Source: Straminergon stramineum (lineage: Eukaryota; Streptophyta; Bryopsida; Hypnales; Calliergonaceae). From it: 64,000 nt of DNA. The translations under genes and the position numbers were made by a program. Of the stretch, positions 1 to 16,243 are shown piece by piece. The stretch is from assembly GCA_963920665.1 (NCBI GenBank), contig OY987267.1:8494001-8558000 (forward strand), given 5' to 3'. Below the pieces are notes generated by a model. That model saw only the letters and a program-made list of their open reading frames with translations. It was not told the DNA's origin and ran no database searches. Each line of letters begins with the position of its first letter. Position 1 is the first letter of the stretch.

Positions 1-1700
1 ACATTCATTAATCTTGAAAGCATAGGCCTATGACCACAAATTCAAGCCCCCCAATCCTTCACTTTGTTTGTTGCCATTTTGTAATTATATATGAATGAAA
101 TTTTTATTTTTTTATTTTTTCAAGGATAGAAACATATGTCTTCTATGAGTTGTAAAAATTTTAAGTTTTTTTGTGAAAATTTAAAATCATTGTTAATTCT
201 TCGACAAAAAAATGAAGGAAAAAAAGTGAAGAAAATTCATATCAAATGCAAAACATGTTCAAAAGATTTGAAAATTTCACCATTGATATATTGTATAGTG
301 TACAATGTCACCATTGATATATAGTGTAAACTTAAGTTACCATGTCATTATAAAATTATAAAATAAAAAAACCATGGTTATAGACCCAAATTGCAAATAA
401 AATATTAACTTTCTCAAATTTTCTAATTGGACAAGAAACTATGTTACACTTGATAAACTTTATTTTAGTAGTTGAAAAATATAATTTTTTGATAGCTAAA
501 ATTCACATCAAGAATATAGAACAAAAATAGTCAAGATACACTACAAGGGTGAGCCATGGATTAAATATGTCTTCTTTTGAAAAATCAATAATATAATAGT
601 GAAGGAATATTATATACCATTCCCTTAAAATGAATCAAGCACCTTCCCCAAAATTGGATGAAAAACTGATTTTTTTCCATCCTACAAACCTTCTTGAAAT
701 TAATATGAAGACACAAATCTTTTGCAGCATCCTTACATGGTTAATAGATAAAGCAATGCGTTGGACATGAAATAACAAGTGTTTTTTTTTATAGAGGTAG
801 AGGGGATGCTTACATCACTTGTAAATAAGTAGTTATAATAGTACCAAGGAAGCTCATTCTTGATTAATTCTTAAAGCTATAGCTCTAAGGCTAGAAAATG
901 GCCAATGGATGACTTGACTGTTCACTGTAGAAATAAAGAATGCACCTATTGGTCTAATAATCCAAGCATTTTAGTGACCACCTTGATTAGGGGAGGGTCT
1001 TGTAAGGATTAACCCTTAAAAGGACCACAATACCTCAACATGACTTTGGGATGAATTCAAATGACCAATAGAAGATGTAAAATTGCAATTGTTCATTCAA
1101 TTTTTGTGAGAGATTTCTTTGAGTGTATTCTAGAGCTTGGTAGAACATTGTACAATAGAACAAAAAATTGAAGAATTAGTTTTTCTCCTCATCCAATTAT
1201 AGAATCATGCACTTAATAATCATGAGAAAGTGTGGAAGAAATTTCAATTTTTTTGGTCATGTAGATTATTATTGTTTAAAATGAAGATATTATTTAACAT
1301 TGAAAGTGAAAAAGAGTACTTCTTTTAGTCCCACAAAGCATAAAGTAAAGGGCCTCATAGAAATTGTACTCAAAATTGAAGATAAAAGTAAAAAAAAAAG
1401 AATCCTATCTTCTCTTTTACTTTCACCTCGAGAAAAGAAAAGTATAAGAGGATGTCAATTTGTGAGTGTTGGACAAAAAATTAAATATAAGTTAATTGTG
1501 GCAAAGAAACCTGCCAGACTATATTGAAACTATATTTAGTGTCACTCATACTAACTATCTATTCAATGCTCTAACTTTTAATAGTAGATTGAATATTTTT
1601 ACTAAGAGCATAGATATGGATACTATTCAAAGAGGAGGATATTTATAAACACAGTAGGTAAAGTTACAGCAATTTTAAATCAATTAGTGTAGGTCACACC
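1..1700. other. AT-rich intergenic DNA with a decayed TTAA element
   Basis: No gene is supported here. At 1009 there is a left transposon end, TTAACCCTTAAAAGGACC. The stretch about 1150-1300 resembles the interior of the complete element at 45640-46571 (a fatty run reading AAGTGTGGAAGAAATTTCA, then CATGTAGATT). A small open frame at 1300-1527 is lysine-rich, lies in AT-rich DNA and resembles nothing I know, so I do not call it. I read the region as intergenic with one truncated TTAA-family copy. Confidence 0.6.
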
Positions 1701-1739
1701 AAATACAGTCAGTCAGTTTTAGTGTACTGCTCTCAGTAT

Positions 1740-2081
1740 CATAACACATTCTTTTTCGTCGCGGTTAAACTTCGACGAAACGCAACGACGGTGATTAGTC
1801 AGAGGGGCACACTTGGAGAGTTCCACGAACGGATATTGCCATTCGTCGTGTCTTCGTCGGACGGACGCCGTCGTCGCTTACCCCAGAATTGCTCCACAAA
1901 AGGAAAAAATTGTTATTCGTCGGTGTTCGTCCAACGAAGAGCGACGACGTCGTTCCCAAGGTCGGGCCTTTGAAGGACAAAAGAGTCTGGCGGCCGGTGA
2001 GGAAGAGAAGGCTTTCACGCTCGTGTTTGAAGCTGGGAGAGCGTTTGGGTGTTTGCGTGGGTGTCTTTGCAAGCGATAGTG
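1740..2081 (+). promoter_or_regulatory. Promoter/5' UTR of spermidine synthase, rich in CGTCG
   Basis: Base composition changes sharply near 1750 from AT-rich to GC-rich. The stretch contains many TTCGTCG or CGACGAA motifs on both strands (for example near 1757, 1774, 1846-1876 and 1917-1955). It leads directly into the first ATG at 2082, so promoter plus 5' UTR is the simplest reading. Several frames stay open because of the composition; none looks like a protein. Confidence 0.5.
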
Positions 2082-5920
<3,839 letters not shown>

Positions 5921-7640
5921 ATGAGCAAGGTTGATGTGTTGTGTGTGATTCCCTCGAATTCTGTGCTCCGTGATAGGATAGTACTCCGTACAAGGCGAGA
6001 CCTTGTGAAGCGGTAATGAGAGCTGATTTTGAAATAAAAATATGATTTGTAGTTTTCTTTCTTTCATCTACATTGGGATGGGAGAAGAGCTGTGGCTCTC
6101 CGTTCCGAATCTCTGGTTCTACGTAATGTGGAAGGGTCACTAAATTATTTGAAGCTGTTGCACTGATCTTCTTCTTCGCCTCCTTTACAAAGGATTTGTT
6201 TTTCACCGTGCAAGGCATGTCCAAATGGTCTGAAAATTTTCATAACATAACCGGCACTGGTGTATAAGATTCTCTCAAGAATTACAAGGCACAAGAAACG
6301 AGTAATCAGTGAAAATTAGAAGCCCTTAAACTCAAAAGCCCTCCTCTAACCCTTGAAAGGCCCTTGGGGTCCTTCTATGTAGCCCATATTTAGCTTTACA
6401 ACTCTTCAATTGTGGTTTAATAGATGAGTTATGCCACATTTTTATTTACATACTACTATGATCATTAATTTGCTTTGTACTGAAAAGTATTTGGTCAATG
6501 TTTTCTTGATCTAATACCACCAAATACATAATATATTGTATGGCCACAAAAGGCTTTCAGGCCCTTCTATGGTTAATTTTATGATCTCCTCAATGGTTGA
6601 TATGTAGGTTGTAAATAGAATTATTGTAGAAAATAAACAAGTTAATGTTGATATTGCATAGGAAGTGTACAAAAAATTGCCCCCAAAATTTGGTACAAAA
6701 GATATCTCCACAAAGCTATAAACCTTGGTGGTTCCGGAGGAAGAAATCCTTAGGGTCCAAGATTGAGATGAATCTTTATAAAAAATGACATGATTTTGAA
6801 ATTCAAAAGAAATGTAGGTAGAAAAGAAAAAAAAGTGTTGATTTAGAATATGTGTCATTACAAAACAAGTTACATTTAGATTCATATATCTTACAAGTTT
6901 GTATGGAAAAAAAATTGTAGCCCTCCTTTTCAATTTGAATGGAACTTGGAGTCGGGTGAAGTTAATTGCAAATTTTCATTCACAATACACATGCATGTAT
7001 CTTTTATAATTTCAAATTTCCACTTCTATAGTGACCTTCTTTACTTTCATATAGAATATGTCCAAGTAAATTAATGACTAACTCATACAATCATGACTGA
7101 ATATCTAAAACTAATCCTTGCAAATTCTTGCCTAAATTACACTCATTGTAAATATGCAAGCCTGATTTGGGATACACATATAATAAAGTGTTTGAAAATT
7201 CATAATTTATTCATACAATGTCCAAAAAAATATGCTACGAAATATAGAATCTTTTTTTTTGCTTGCCAAGACAATTCAACAAACAACAAATTTTCATATA
7301 AAAGACCATTCTCATACTCTTATTCAAATGCCTTTAGACGTAATTACCAAGCAACAATAACTTATTAAAAGACCAACTCATATGCAATCTAGAATCATTT
7401 CTCAAGTATACATTTTAGGGTGGCTACCCCGCCACCTTCAAATCTAAACAATAAGTGAAAAAATTCAGTTATATTCCCACACTTTAGAATATTATAGGTG
7501 GATGGCAAGGTCATCCTTGCAAAATAATTAGTCTTTTAAGAAAGATAAAGAAAGATTTGGTGAAAAGAAGAATATTTTCAAAGATTCTTCTTTCTCCATA
7601 CAATGAAAAAATAAACAATTTCCCACAAATTTTGGCATCT
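5921..7640. other. SPDS 3' UTR, then AT-rich intergenic DNA
   Basis: The first ~200 bases keep genic composition, and AATAAAAATATG at about 6032 is a plausible polyadenylation signal. From about 6240 to 7640 the DNA is AT-rich with short meaningless frames. I see no gene, RNA or clear terminal repeat. Confidence 0.5.
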
Positions 7641-8025
7641 ATTTTCAGAATTCGTTTCCGCCGATGGTCGTCCTTCGTGTGCAAAATTTCCTTCCTGTCG
7701 CAGTTTTCCCATTTTCAAATATTTGTCACAACGTGCTGTTCTGCCTCCACTGACTTAGGGTTTCGATCGCTACGTCGCTGTTACCGAGGAATTGAATGGA
7801 TAGTTTTTGACAGAAATTTCGGGTAGATTCGGTGTTCGAATGTGCCTGTTTTGTTGTTAGGGTTTCATCATCGGAGCAGGTCGTGATTTGAATTATTGCA
7901 GGTTGCGCGATCTTCGGTTTTTGTGTGCTCGGGCGATGAAGCTGTGAGTTGGGAATTAATGTGACGTTATATTTCGAGTTCGGGTGGAGGATTGGAGTGG
8001 AATGCTTGAAGGCAAGTAAGTAAGT
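7640..8025 (+). promoter_or_regulatory. Promoter and 5' UTR of the capping protein gene
   Basis: GC content rises near 7650 and stays high up to the ATG at 8026. No in-frame extension upstream makes protein sense. I see no convincing TATA box, which is common for housekeeping promoters. Confidence 0.45.
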
Positions 8026-10645
8026 ATGGAGGCAGCTATGGATTTGATGCGTCGGATGCCTCCCTCTCTATCGCAGCAGGCATTGGACTCGTTGTTGCTC
8101 TTGCTACCTGCACATTCATCGGAGCTTCTTTCTCAGTCTGATCAGCCTCTTCAGGTTTCTTCCTCACTGTTCCCCGCTGTTGTAATTTGATCTTGTTTGT
8201 TTTTTCAGTGTTAAAATTGGGAGGAATTTATGTAGATTGGAGACTGAAAACTTTTGCGTCTCATCTGTGGTTTTGAAAATGTAGCTCTGCCATGAATGTT
8301 GTCGAATTCAGTCCGTATTTACGAAGAACGGCGTGCGAGAACGTTCTTGCTTTCTTGCTTAGGGTCAATTTAAACGTTTTTCCAATGTCTCTCAATTAGA
8401 TCTGAGAGATTACAGCGCAAGAACACTGCATTTTGAAAAAGAAATGAAAATGAGGCAAAACTAGGTGCAGTCCAAAAAGATTGATTCTGGAATATTCGTC
8501 TGACTGTTCTTCGTAATGATGGTTTAGTCTTTCCTGATGTGGTTCGCAATTGGCTGCTGTTCACTGAGTTGCGTGAATGGAACCGTTGACTGTCATGTTC
8601 ATGTGTTCATTTGAAGATATTTAAAGAAGAAGAGGACACTCTTATTTAAGAAGATGAGGTCGCACTGCAGGTGGCTTGGGATGAAGAGCATGACAAGCAT
8701 TATCTGCTTTGTGACTACAATCGCGATGGTGACTCGTACAGGTCCATTGTTGTCTGGACTCTATACCTACTGTTTGCTGGTGTTTGTAGTCTTATCCGTC
8801 GTGGTGCCTTCATTTTTGGACTATATCGAACTTGTTGTGTTGCATGTTTTCTTCCGCCAGTAAGGTTTCCTCATTTTCTTCGGTTGTCACATCCAGATCG
8901 CCGTGGTCGAGCAAGTACAAGCCGCATTTGGAGGATGGTGTGCAACCCTCTACTGAGTTGCGGGCTTTGGAGCAAGAAGCGAACGAGGTTTTCTCCATCT
9001 ATCGTGACCAGTGAGATTCCAACTCCCATTCTCTCGTCATATTGTACGAAATTCCATCGGATTCCTTTACTGTACCAGCTTGGCAATTCGTCTATGTCTT
9101 GAAGGCAAGCGCTCCATTAATCAATAGTGGTTCCAGATTTGGACTGCACACCTCCGATGGTGAGTCCTGAAAGTTCGTCAATTAGATCTCCTGTGCTGAC
9201 TTGTGCTGGGGTCAATGTGGCAGGTATTATGAGGGGGGTATCTCGTCAGTTTATGTATGGGAGCCCGAAGATGGAAAAGGTTTTGCAGCTTGTGTTCTTA
9301 TCAAGAAAGGTATTTGTCCCGGTTCATCGAGTGTAACTACCACTCCCTAATCCATTAAATTCTTGCAGACGTATTGACAAATTTTTATTGGTCAACATTC
9401 CTTTCTTTTAATTTTGGACCTATGATAATGATGGATGCTGCAGATGGGTCCGATTCTGGTGACGGTCGACGTGGTCTCTTGCAAGAGGGATCTTGGGATG
9501 CTATTCACGTTATTGAGGCAAGACATGAGTTTTGATGACAATGTGGTTGGGGTTACTTATCTCTGTGCATTTCTTTCACATGACTCCCTACATTTTAACG
9601 AAGTATATACTTATATCCTCGCCGTGGCCGTTAGGCCCTAGTGAGGCATTTACCATGGCTGTGATTCACTTGCTGTCGATTTGGTCTGGTATGTATGTTG
9701 CGTAGCACTTCAGTTAAATGATCCAGGAGATCTATTATCTGTGTTGTAGGAAGTACTCGTTTATGGTTTAGGCTGGCTAGTAGATGTGCTTAATGTCTAA
9801 ATTGAAGGCATGATCATGAAGAAGGCATTTTCGAAATCACATTATCTTCACTGGCATGATCTGAAGTAAGTGGGAAATGTTTTTACAGAAAAAAACAGTA
9901 TTTGTTCGCTGCTTAATATTGGCCAAAACATGTCACCTTTGAAGACGTGTATGTTGCATCTGTCTTGCTTGTGATTGAATTTAATCACAAGATTGGGTTG
10001 AGTTCAGGTTAAAGAAGACCAAGATCGTCAATGTGGTGATTACTGTTTAACAAGCACAGTGATGCTGGCTCTCACAACTGCAGACCAGACATCTGGTCCA
10101 TTCAGTTTGTCGGGATCAATTACTCGGCAGGTAATACATCCGTGATATTCATGCGTGTTGTGCAGAATTCTTGCGTTTCGTATATCTTTGACGAAGCAAT
10201 GTCCAAATCTTATGCTAAAAATCCAATGCAAATGCGTATTAAGTATCGTTCTTTTCCGGCAGATGGAGTCAAATCTATCACTGGCTCCTGGACATCTCTG
10301 CAATATGGGTCGACTGATAGAGGAAATGGAAAGCAAGCTGCGTAATGGACTGGATCAGGTAGTCAGATTTACTAATCAAGTTTTGTGTTTCAAATTGGAG
10401 AGAACTTGAGAAAGTTCTGTTTCCTTGACCAATTTACACAAACATTCACATCTGCAGAGGTGCAACATTTTTGGGGAGGTCTCTGATATAAATTGTTATC
10501 CACCACTGTGTAGGTCTATTTTGGTAAGACGAAGGAAGTGGTGTTTACATTGCGTGAACCAATGGGAGTTATGAGTTCCACTTCTCACGCTGGACAAAGT
10601 TTACAACGAATGATTGCAAGTGATATTACGCGCTCCCGTACTTGA
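8026..10645 (+). CDS. CPB: F-actin-capping protein subunit beta
   Basis: Pairs with the alpha subunit and caps barbed ends of actin filaments. Exons by splice sites: 8026-8154, 8671-8741, 8897-9010, 9224-9309, 9444-9517, 10008-10130, 10263-10358, 10514-10645; phases agree and give 274 residues, slightly longer than the ~256 usual in plants. Family landmarks appear in order: the N-terminal LMRRMPPSL and [69 protein letters not shown], and the C-terminal tentacle region [27 protein letters not shown]. The intron 9518-10007 begins with GC, not GT (AG|GCAAGA), and ends in CAG; reading across it restores the family sequence exactly. The tail after TLREP is not conserved with what I remember and may be lineage-specific. 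Confidence 0.92.
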
Positions 10646-11030
10646 GTCCTTGATGACCGTCATCACAATCGCAAGTTATTGCTTCAGCTATTCGTGGTTA
10701 GCAACGACTTGCTAAGGGGAGAGTTCTTGAATCAGGAGCTTCTGCCTTTCAAATTGCGGGAGGGTGGGGCTTCAAGGCAGGAAGCCGTAAGGACTTACCA
10801 TTGTATTCCTGCCATTGAACATACCCTCATGGGTACCATTCTTTCATTGGATATAGTGCTTTTCGCTAGTTCGATGTTTGCTGCCACTAACTTTGACGTG
10901 TTTTTAATGTATTGGTTTGTTTGAGTGTGAATGATTGTGCAAGGAATTACAGAAGGGTCAGTGTAATAATATTTATGATGCGAAACTTCATTCAATGGCA
11001 GCATGAGCAATTGACGAGAAATATGTAACA
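10646..11030 (+). other. Probable 3' UTR of the capping protein gene
   Basis: The sequence keeps genic composition after the stop at 10643-10645 and loses it near 11030, where a dispersed repeat begins. Short frames here (for example 10679-10924) show no protein character. No terminator element can be defined. Confidence 0.4.
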
Positions 11031-11345
11031 CTACCTAAAAGCGGCACTTTTTCTAGTCCACTACTTCGAAGGTCAAATGACCAAAAAAGTTTAATGAGAT
11101 TATTTGTGAACTCAAGAGAAATGAAACCCCAAGTAATTCTGTAATTTCAGGAATATTTTACAAATTTTCAAAGTTGACAACATAGGGTAGCTTACACATA
11201 ACACTAAACTCACTTTGAATGGATACCTTTGATGCACAAAATGTCATAACTCTCATTGGTTGCTTTAAACAAACTTCTCACCTCTCATTTGTTGCTTTTG
11301 AAAAATAGAAGGGTTCATTCAAGGTTGTTTTTTAAGTGTTGGAGA
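11030..11345. repeat. Dispersed repeat R1, copy 1
   Basis: About 310 bases match 28705-29030 in the same order: CACTACTTCGAAG-like start, TATTTTACAAATTTTCAAAGTTG, CTCTCATTGGTTGCTTT twice, then ATTCATTCAAGG. Divergence is perhaps 20-25 percent with small gaps. Both copies lie about 0.4-2 kb downstream of a gene on the + strand. It has no coding potential and no terminal repeat I could define. Confidence 0.65.
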
Positions 11346-11688
11346 ATGGAAAGTAACCCCTAAAGAACTGGGTGGGGGTCAGGGTGGGGGGATAGTTCAG
11401 GGAGACATTGTCAAAAATTGTGGTTTTTAGGTATGTTATTCCAAAATGAAAATTGAAACTTTTTATTGTGAAATTCAACCACAAAAAATTGAAATAAAAT
11501 ATTTCACCAATGTGAGGAAAATATGTCAACCCATTTGACTAGGTGGATTAGAATATTATAACATTTGAAGTGAGATTTTTTTTCATTACTCTAAAACAAG
11601 GTTAGCAAGTCCCAAATCCTCTAACATAGCAAATTGTCTAACAAATTCACCTTGCCCCCTAGCCCCCCAATAGGAGTTAAAAGTTCAC

Positions 11689-11917
11689 TTAAAGCGTAGG
11701 GGACACGTTGGTGACCATGGAAACCACCCCTTTTGGTATTATGAGAATCATTGGCTTAAAAAATGTAAAAGCAGTCATTGGAAGTCAAACTATTGTTTTA
11801 GACCTCTCATTTTAACACAAAATTACGGGGATGAATAGTTGCACTTTTATCCTATACACAAAGATTCTTTGTCATTCATCGACCCAAAAATGGCCCTAGT
11901 GTCTTTTTTAGGGTTAA
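11689..11917 (-). mobile_element. Short TTAA-bounded element, family B (229 bp)
   Basis: The segment starts TTAAAGCGTAGGGGACAC and ends in GGGTTAA. Read on the minus strand it matches the 230-bp element at 56493-56722: TTAACCC start, GACAC, ATCCTATGTAGG-like block, GTGCAACTAT, and the far end TGACCAT.GAAA followed by TTTTGG. The near-identical length and the TTAA at both ends support one family of non-autonomous elements. No coding capacity. Confidence 0.65.
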
Positions 11918-12590
11918 CTAGTGAATACTACATACATGTTTGTCATGAAATAAATTTCAAATTGGTTAAAAATAATCTACAAATCTATAAATATCCAAAA
12001 CTAGTTCACAACACTTTTAGTCTATCTTCCTCAAGTTCTTTACTTGTTAATATCTATCATTTTCAAGTGTTGCAATGGAATGTCAAACAAAGTAGGATTT
12101 AGTGTACTTCTATGAGCATTCCAAGATTGTAAACCATGTGGGCCTAAGTCTTGGGTACCAATAGGCTCTTGTTTATCCTCAACATGCATACATACAATAT
12201 GTGATGTCCACTTTTTGCAACATTACAACACAATTGTACAACATATTAATCAATAGTCATTGAAGATGATATATGATGGAATTAGAGTAAGAATTTGTGA
12301 ACTTTTAAACTCATCCATGGAGATGTTCATATTCCCCAAAATATCTTGTTGGTACATGAGATGGATGGAATCTTCCTTACTCATTGATTAGAGGCATATA
12401 GTAGAGGTTCAAAACCCCAATGTACTCATTTACAATGTCTCATAAAATAGGGATGTAGATAGTTTGAAAAGAAGCCTTATAATATGGATCATGAGGAATG
12501 AAATATCTCTATTGGACTAATTTTTTATTAGCATTTTTGTAAAATAAAATTACCTTCTCCTACATTCAATAACCTCCACTAATATTCCAT
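11918..12590. other. AT-rich intergenic DNA
   Basis: I see no gene, RNA or terminal repeat in this stretch. Its right part borders the integrase-like remnant and may be decayed transposon sequence. Confidence 0.4.
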
Positions 12591-12880
12591 TCTTTAATTG
12601 TGTACTAATAAACCAAAAAAATTTGGATTTTGGGTCCTTAACAAAACTTCTATCACATGTCTCCAAATCAAAGCATGCTCATTAGAAAAATCAAACTTCA
12701 CCCATAGAAGAGAACCAAATTTTTGGATAATTGCAAAAACTGATTCAAAAAGAGTTTCTTGGGTCTTGTTTGGTGCAACTTTTGCATACATGACATAATG
12801 AGAAGCTCCATCAATGCAACCATGTATTCGTAGTCTATACATGGTTAATTTATCATATGCTACACAAAACACGCATTTTC
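12560..12880 (-). pseudogene. Broken DDE integrase/transposase core fragment
   Basis: On the minus strand, 12872-12594 encodes a piece with the pattern of an integrase core domain: RIHGCIDGASHYVMYAKVA (first catalytic Asp region, the family HGGIDG.SR), then a helix with the spacing of the family, then VKFDFSNEHALIW (second region, family RSD.G.EN) and FFGLLVHN (family G.SVHN). A stop follows immediately where the family continues with a short basic motif, and another stop comes a few codons later. There is no ATG. This looks like a decayed copy of a transposon whose integrase-like protein is otherwise known from animal and other eukaryotic genomes. The assignment rests on motif memory. Confidence 0.55.
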
Positions 12881-13577
12881 AATGTTAAATTGATAAAATA
12901 AAACTTGCTTTGTTCATAAGCTTTGTTTAGGATAAATAAAGAGAATAACATTTAATTTATAGTCTATATGCTAGAGGGCCATGGATATGGAGACATTATA
13001 TTGTTGACAAACATTGGATAATGCTCATCTATGTCTGTTGTAATATGCCTTTGCCCTAAACCAAAAAAATGAATATATTAGATTTTTTTAAACCAAAATA
13101 CATAAGAAATCCAAGAAAATAAATTGAATTTCATATGTACTTGATATGGTTTGCAAGGCTTTAAATACCATATGCTTGGATGCCCTAATGAGCAAGTGTG
13201 CAAGTGCAAGGTTGGGCTACCCCCATGTTAAGGAAGTTTTTTGAATTTTACCTACTATTTTCCTTCATTTTCTAAATTGGACCAGTTTTCAATTATGGAA
13301 TGAGATTTTTTTCTCCATTTAATACTCCAATTAGAAATTTTATAAATTTTTTCACCCAATTTTTGCCAATGTTTTCAAATTGCAAATGGGTTCTTCCAAA
13401 TTCCACTAACTAACCTAGAACTAGATGCCAGTTCTTCCCAAACATTGGATTGCCGTCTACAAGTAGACTATGGTGGCAATTTGAATAGCCATTATAGGAG
13501 CTCACCTCACCTCACCTAAGATCTCATGCTCATTCTAGATTTAGGCTACTATGCAACATAAGATAGACCAACCCATT

Positions 13578-13640
13578 TCCACCATCCTATTTTTGGCCCC
13601 ATCTCCACCATCCTATTTTTGGCCCCATCTCCACCATAGA
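13578..13640. repeat. Short tandem repeat, ~26-bp unit
   Basis: TCCACCATCCTATTTTTGGC plus CCCATC is repeated about two and a half times in direct tandem. The copies are almost identical, which suggests recent replication slippage. Confidence 0.75.
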
Positions 13641-13659
13641 ACTCATCTACTTTAGATCT

Positions 13660-16240
13660 TATTGACAAAATGCGAGTCTTGTCATTAAGTTGTTAGCAGG
13701 TTAGAGCGTGAGTTGTCATCCCGAATAGAGGTGGTGGAGAAGAAGAGAAAGTGACTTTGTTCTCATGCCTTATGCGAGTGGGTGATGCGCTCTAGAGCCT
13801 ACATAAGCGGATCCGATCCATCTCTTGCTCCTCACCATCCTACTTCGATGTCTCTAAAAACAACTTTACATTCGCTTCACCAATCTCATTACTTCTCTCA
13901 AGTATGGTGTCCCTGTCCTATGTTACGATTCAATGGCACAACTAGTACATCAATGACATCTTTCAATATGAGCAAGGCCTTTGGAAAAACGTCTGGAGTA
14001 GTCCTTTACGCGTCAATCAAGATGGCATCTAGTGGCTACTGAATACTAGCGAAGGTACCAAGGTCGTTGTCTTTAAGGGAGAACAGACACCTGAGCTTGG
14101 AACAATGACCGCTCTCATAGTTCAATGGCACAATGTTTTCCGCTAAAATGACTTCCAACGTGAGGATGGCCTCTACAACAATGTCTAGTCTGGTCCTTTG
14201 ACCCGAGTCAATATAGATAGCATATACTACACACTGAGCATCTCTGGAGGCAACTAGGTGATCATCTTGAAGAAAATACACGTAGTTGAGTTTAGAACTT
14301 GATCCTTTTGAGCCTCTATCACTTTTTGATTGACAAATGGTTCTTAGCACACTTGAATGCCCTTTGCCACAAAAGCTAGCATGGTGATTTTTGTCAAAAT
14401 GGGTATATTCCATACACCATTTTTGGATTGCGCAGTCTAAACCAATAAGGACTAATATAGATTTCAGACTATAAGATCTAAAATGTAAAAGGTACCAAAG
14501 TTGCAGAATGATTGACGTTTTAACAAAATTTGTCATCAACACAAAATTTGCATTTTTGCATTTTATAGCGCAGATTTTGCATTTGCCTCATCAAACACAT
14601 CATGTAGATTTTGTTGAGACAAATATAGATTTCTTCTAGTGAGTTGATTTATGCACGCCCTAGATTTGCTCCTCAATGATCGATCGATTCTTCGTTGTAG
14701 TAACAACGTCTCATTTACATTTGCATAAGAGAGCAATGGGAGTTCCATGTTGAGGGTGCATTGCATCCTATTATCTCATATAATTATTGATAAAGACGAT
14801 TTATATGTTGTCGCAAAGCATGTGGCCTACCTTATGGCCTTTTGTTATTGAGGAAGAACGTGGATAATATTTCTATTGTGAGTCAAAGTAAGTATCATAG
14901 ATCTGATGTCATCTGTAGTCTTAGCTCTTACGATAATTTCTACATGTGATGCACATAACCTTTCAGGCTCTAAGCCGAAGGGGAGTCAGGAAACGGGAGT
15001 TTGCAGGCTTTGCGGTCCAAACATGAGCCTGGGCCTCATGTAGGAACCAGCCTTTTTTTCTTGGCACCACGAGGCCAGATTGCACCATTTCAAAATAAAT
15101 GTCTCGTTTTCGCCAGATAAAAGTAATCTTTTTTCACCCAAAATTTTCCATTTCCATTTAAAATGTGGATGAAGTCGCCAAATTTGGATGAAAAAGTGTA
15201 TGAATATGATTGAAAAGCGTTTTTTGGTCCCAAAGATGGATGAATATAGAAATATAATGCTTCACTAAATTTTCAGTGATCGCCATCCTGGCACTTTCTC
15301 AAAAAGTGAAAAAAAAGGGCCGGTAGGGACAGAGCCTCCTGTAGATACCTGTCATCAAGTCATCAAGGACGAAGTCCACAAGCCGTCTGCCTATGCATGG
15401 CCAAGTGGTAACCAGAACTCCCCAGGAGTGAGGCTCAACAGAGGAGCTAATACACTGATATAATTACGTGAGGCTCTCGCACGGACTATTCTGAAGTAGA
15501 AAATCTTCTTGTACTAAACGCAATTCAATTTCTCAGCGACGAAGATGCACAATCCGCTCTAACATGCATTTCCTTTTCCAGTGAGAAAATGATCCTGCTC
15601 ACCTGCCTGGTTTCACATTTGGCAGACTACGGTGTTGGTATATCTGATTGTAAACTATGGAGGCACTTTAATCACACGTTTTTGCAATTGTATGCATGAT
15701 TCCCGCAGGCTGCACCAAAATGAATAAATGAATGATTAATCAGAAGGTCATCGTGGATAGATATATTCGTGATCACATATGCACGCTCTTGAGGCTTGCA
15801 TTTTTCACACGAAATCCTACGCAAACTTGTACGTTTCTCAGACTTCAGAATGCTCTGCTGCAAGCACTCATTCCATGAAAGATGAGCTAGGTCCAGACAG
15901 ACACACACCATAGTTTATCTTAAAGCTAAACTTGTAGATTATAAGAACTCCCTCCCCGGGTGCACTTGGCATTATTTGACACATTGATGTAACTATCTGT
16001 TTCATGATGCTGTACGATGATTGTGACGTTGTGATATAATTCTGTAGTTGTTGGAGATTAAAGCTGTGCTGCTCCCAATCATTACTTGTTGAAAGAGCTG
16101 CGGCATATAAATGCAGCTGCACTGCGGCGGCATTAGACTGGAATGCCTCTCAACATCAGAGGAGATGAGAGCAGGTCGGAATATTTACTTACTAATTCGG
16201 AGATGGAGAGGAGGAAGAAGATCAACTGAGCCTTGAGGGT
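13660..16240. other. Mixed intergenic DNA without a recognised gene
   Basis: Composition is intermediate and patchy. Frames at 13782-14042 (+), 14036-14542 (-) and 14563-14766 (-) lie together in a ~1-kb block with richer codon variety than the AT-rich flanks, so an old transposon or pseudogene is possible, but I recognise no domain. The stretch 15900-16240 is probably the 3' flank of the minus-strand gene that ends at 16244. Confidence 0.35.
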
Positions 16241-16243
16241 CAC

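Noticed and set aside
1300..1527. 75-codon lysine-rich frame
   Set aside because: AT-rich composition next to a decayed transposon explains it.
2049..2081. Upstream extension of spermidine synthase
   Set aside because: It would need a GTG start; the ATG at 2082 is the first in frame and gives the usual N-terminus.
14036..14542. 168-codon minus-strand frame
   Set aside because: No recognisable domain, no splice or promoter evidence; I noted the block as unassigned instead of naming a gene.
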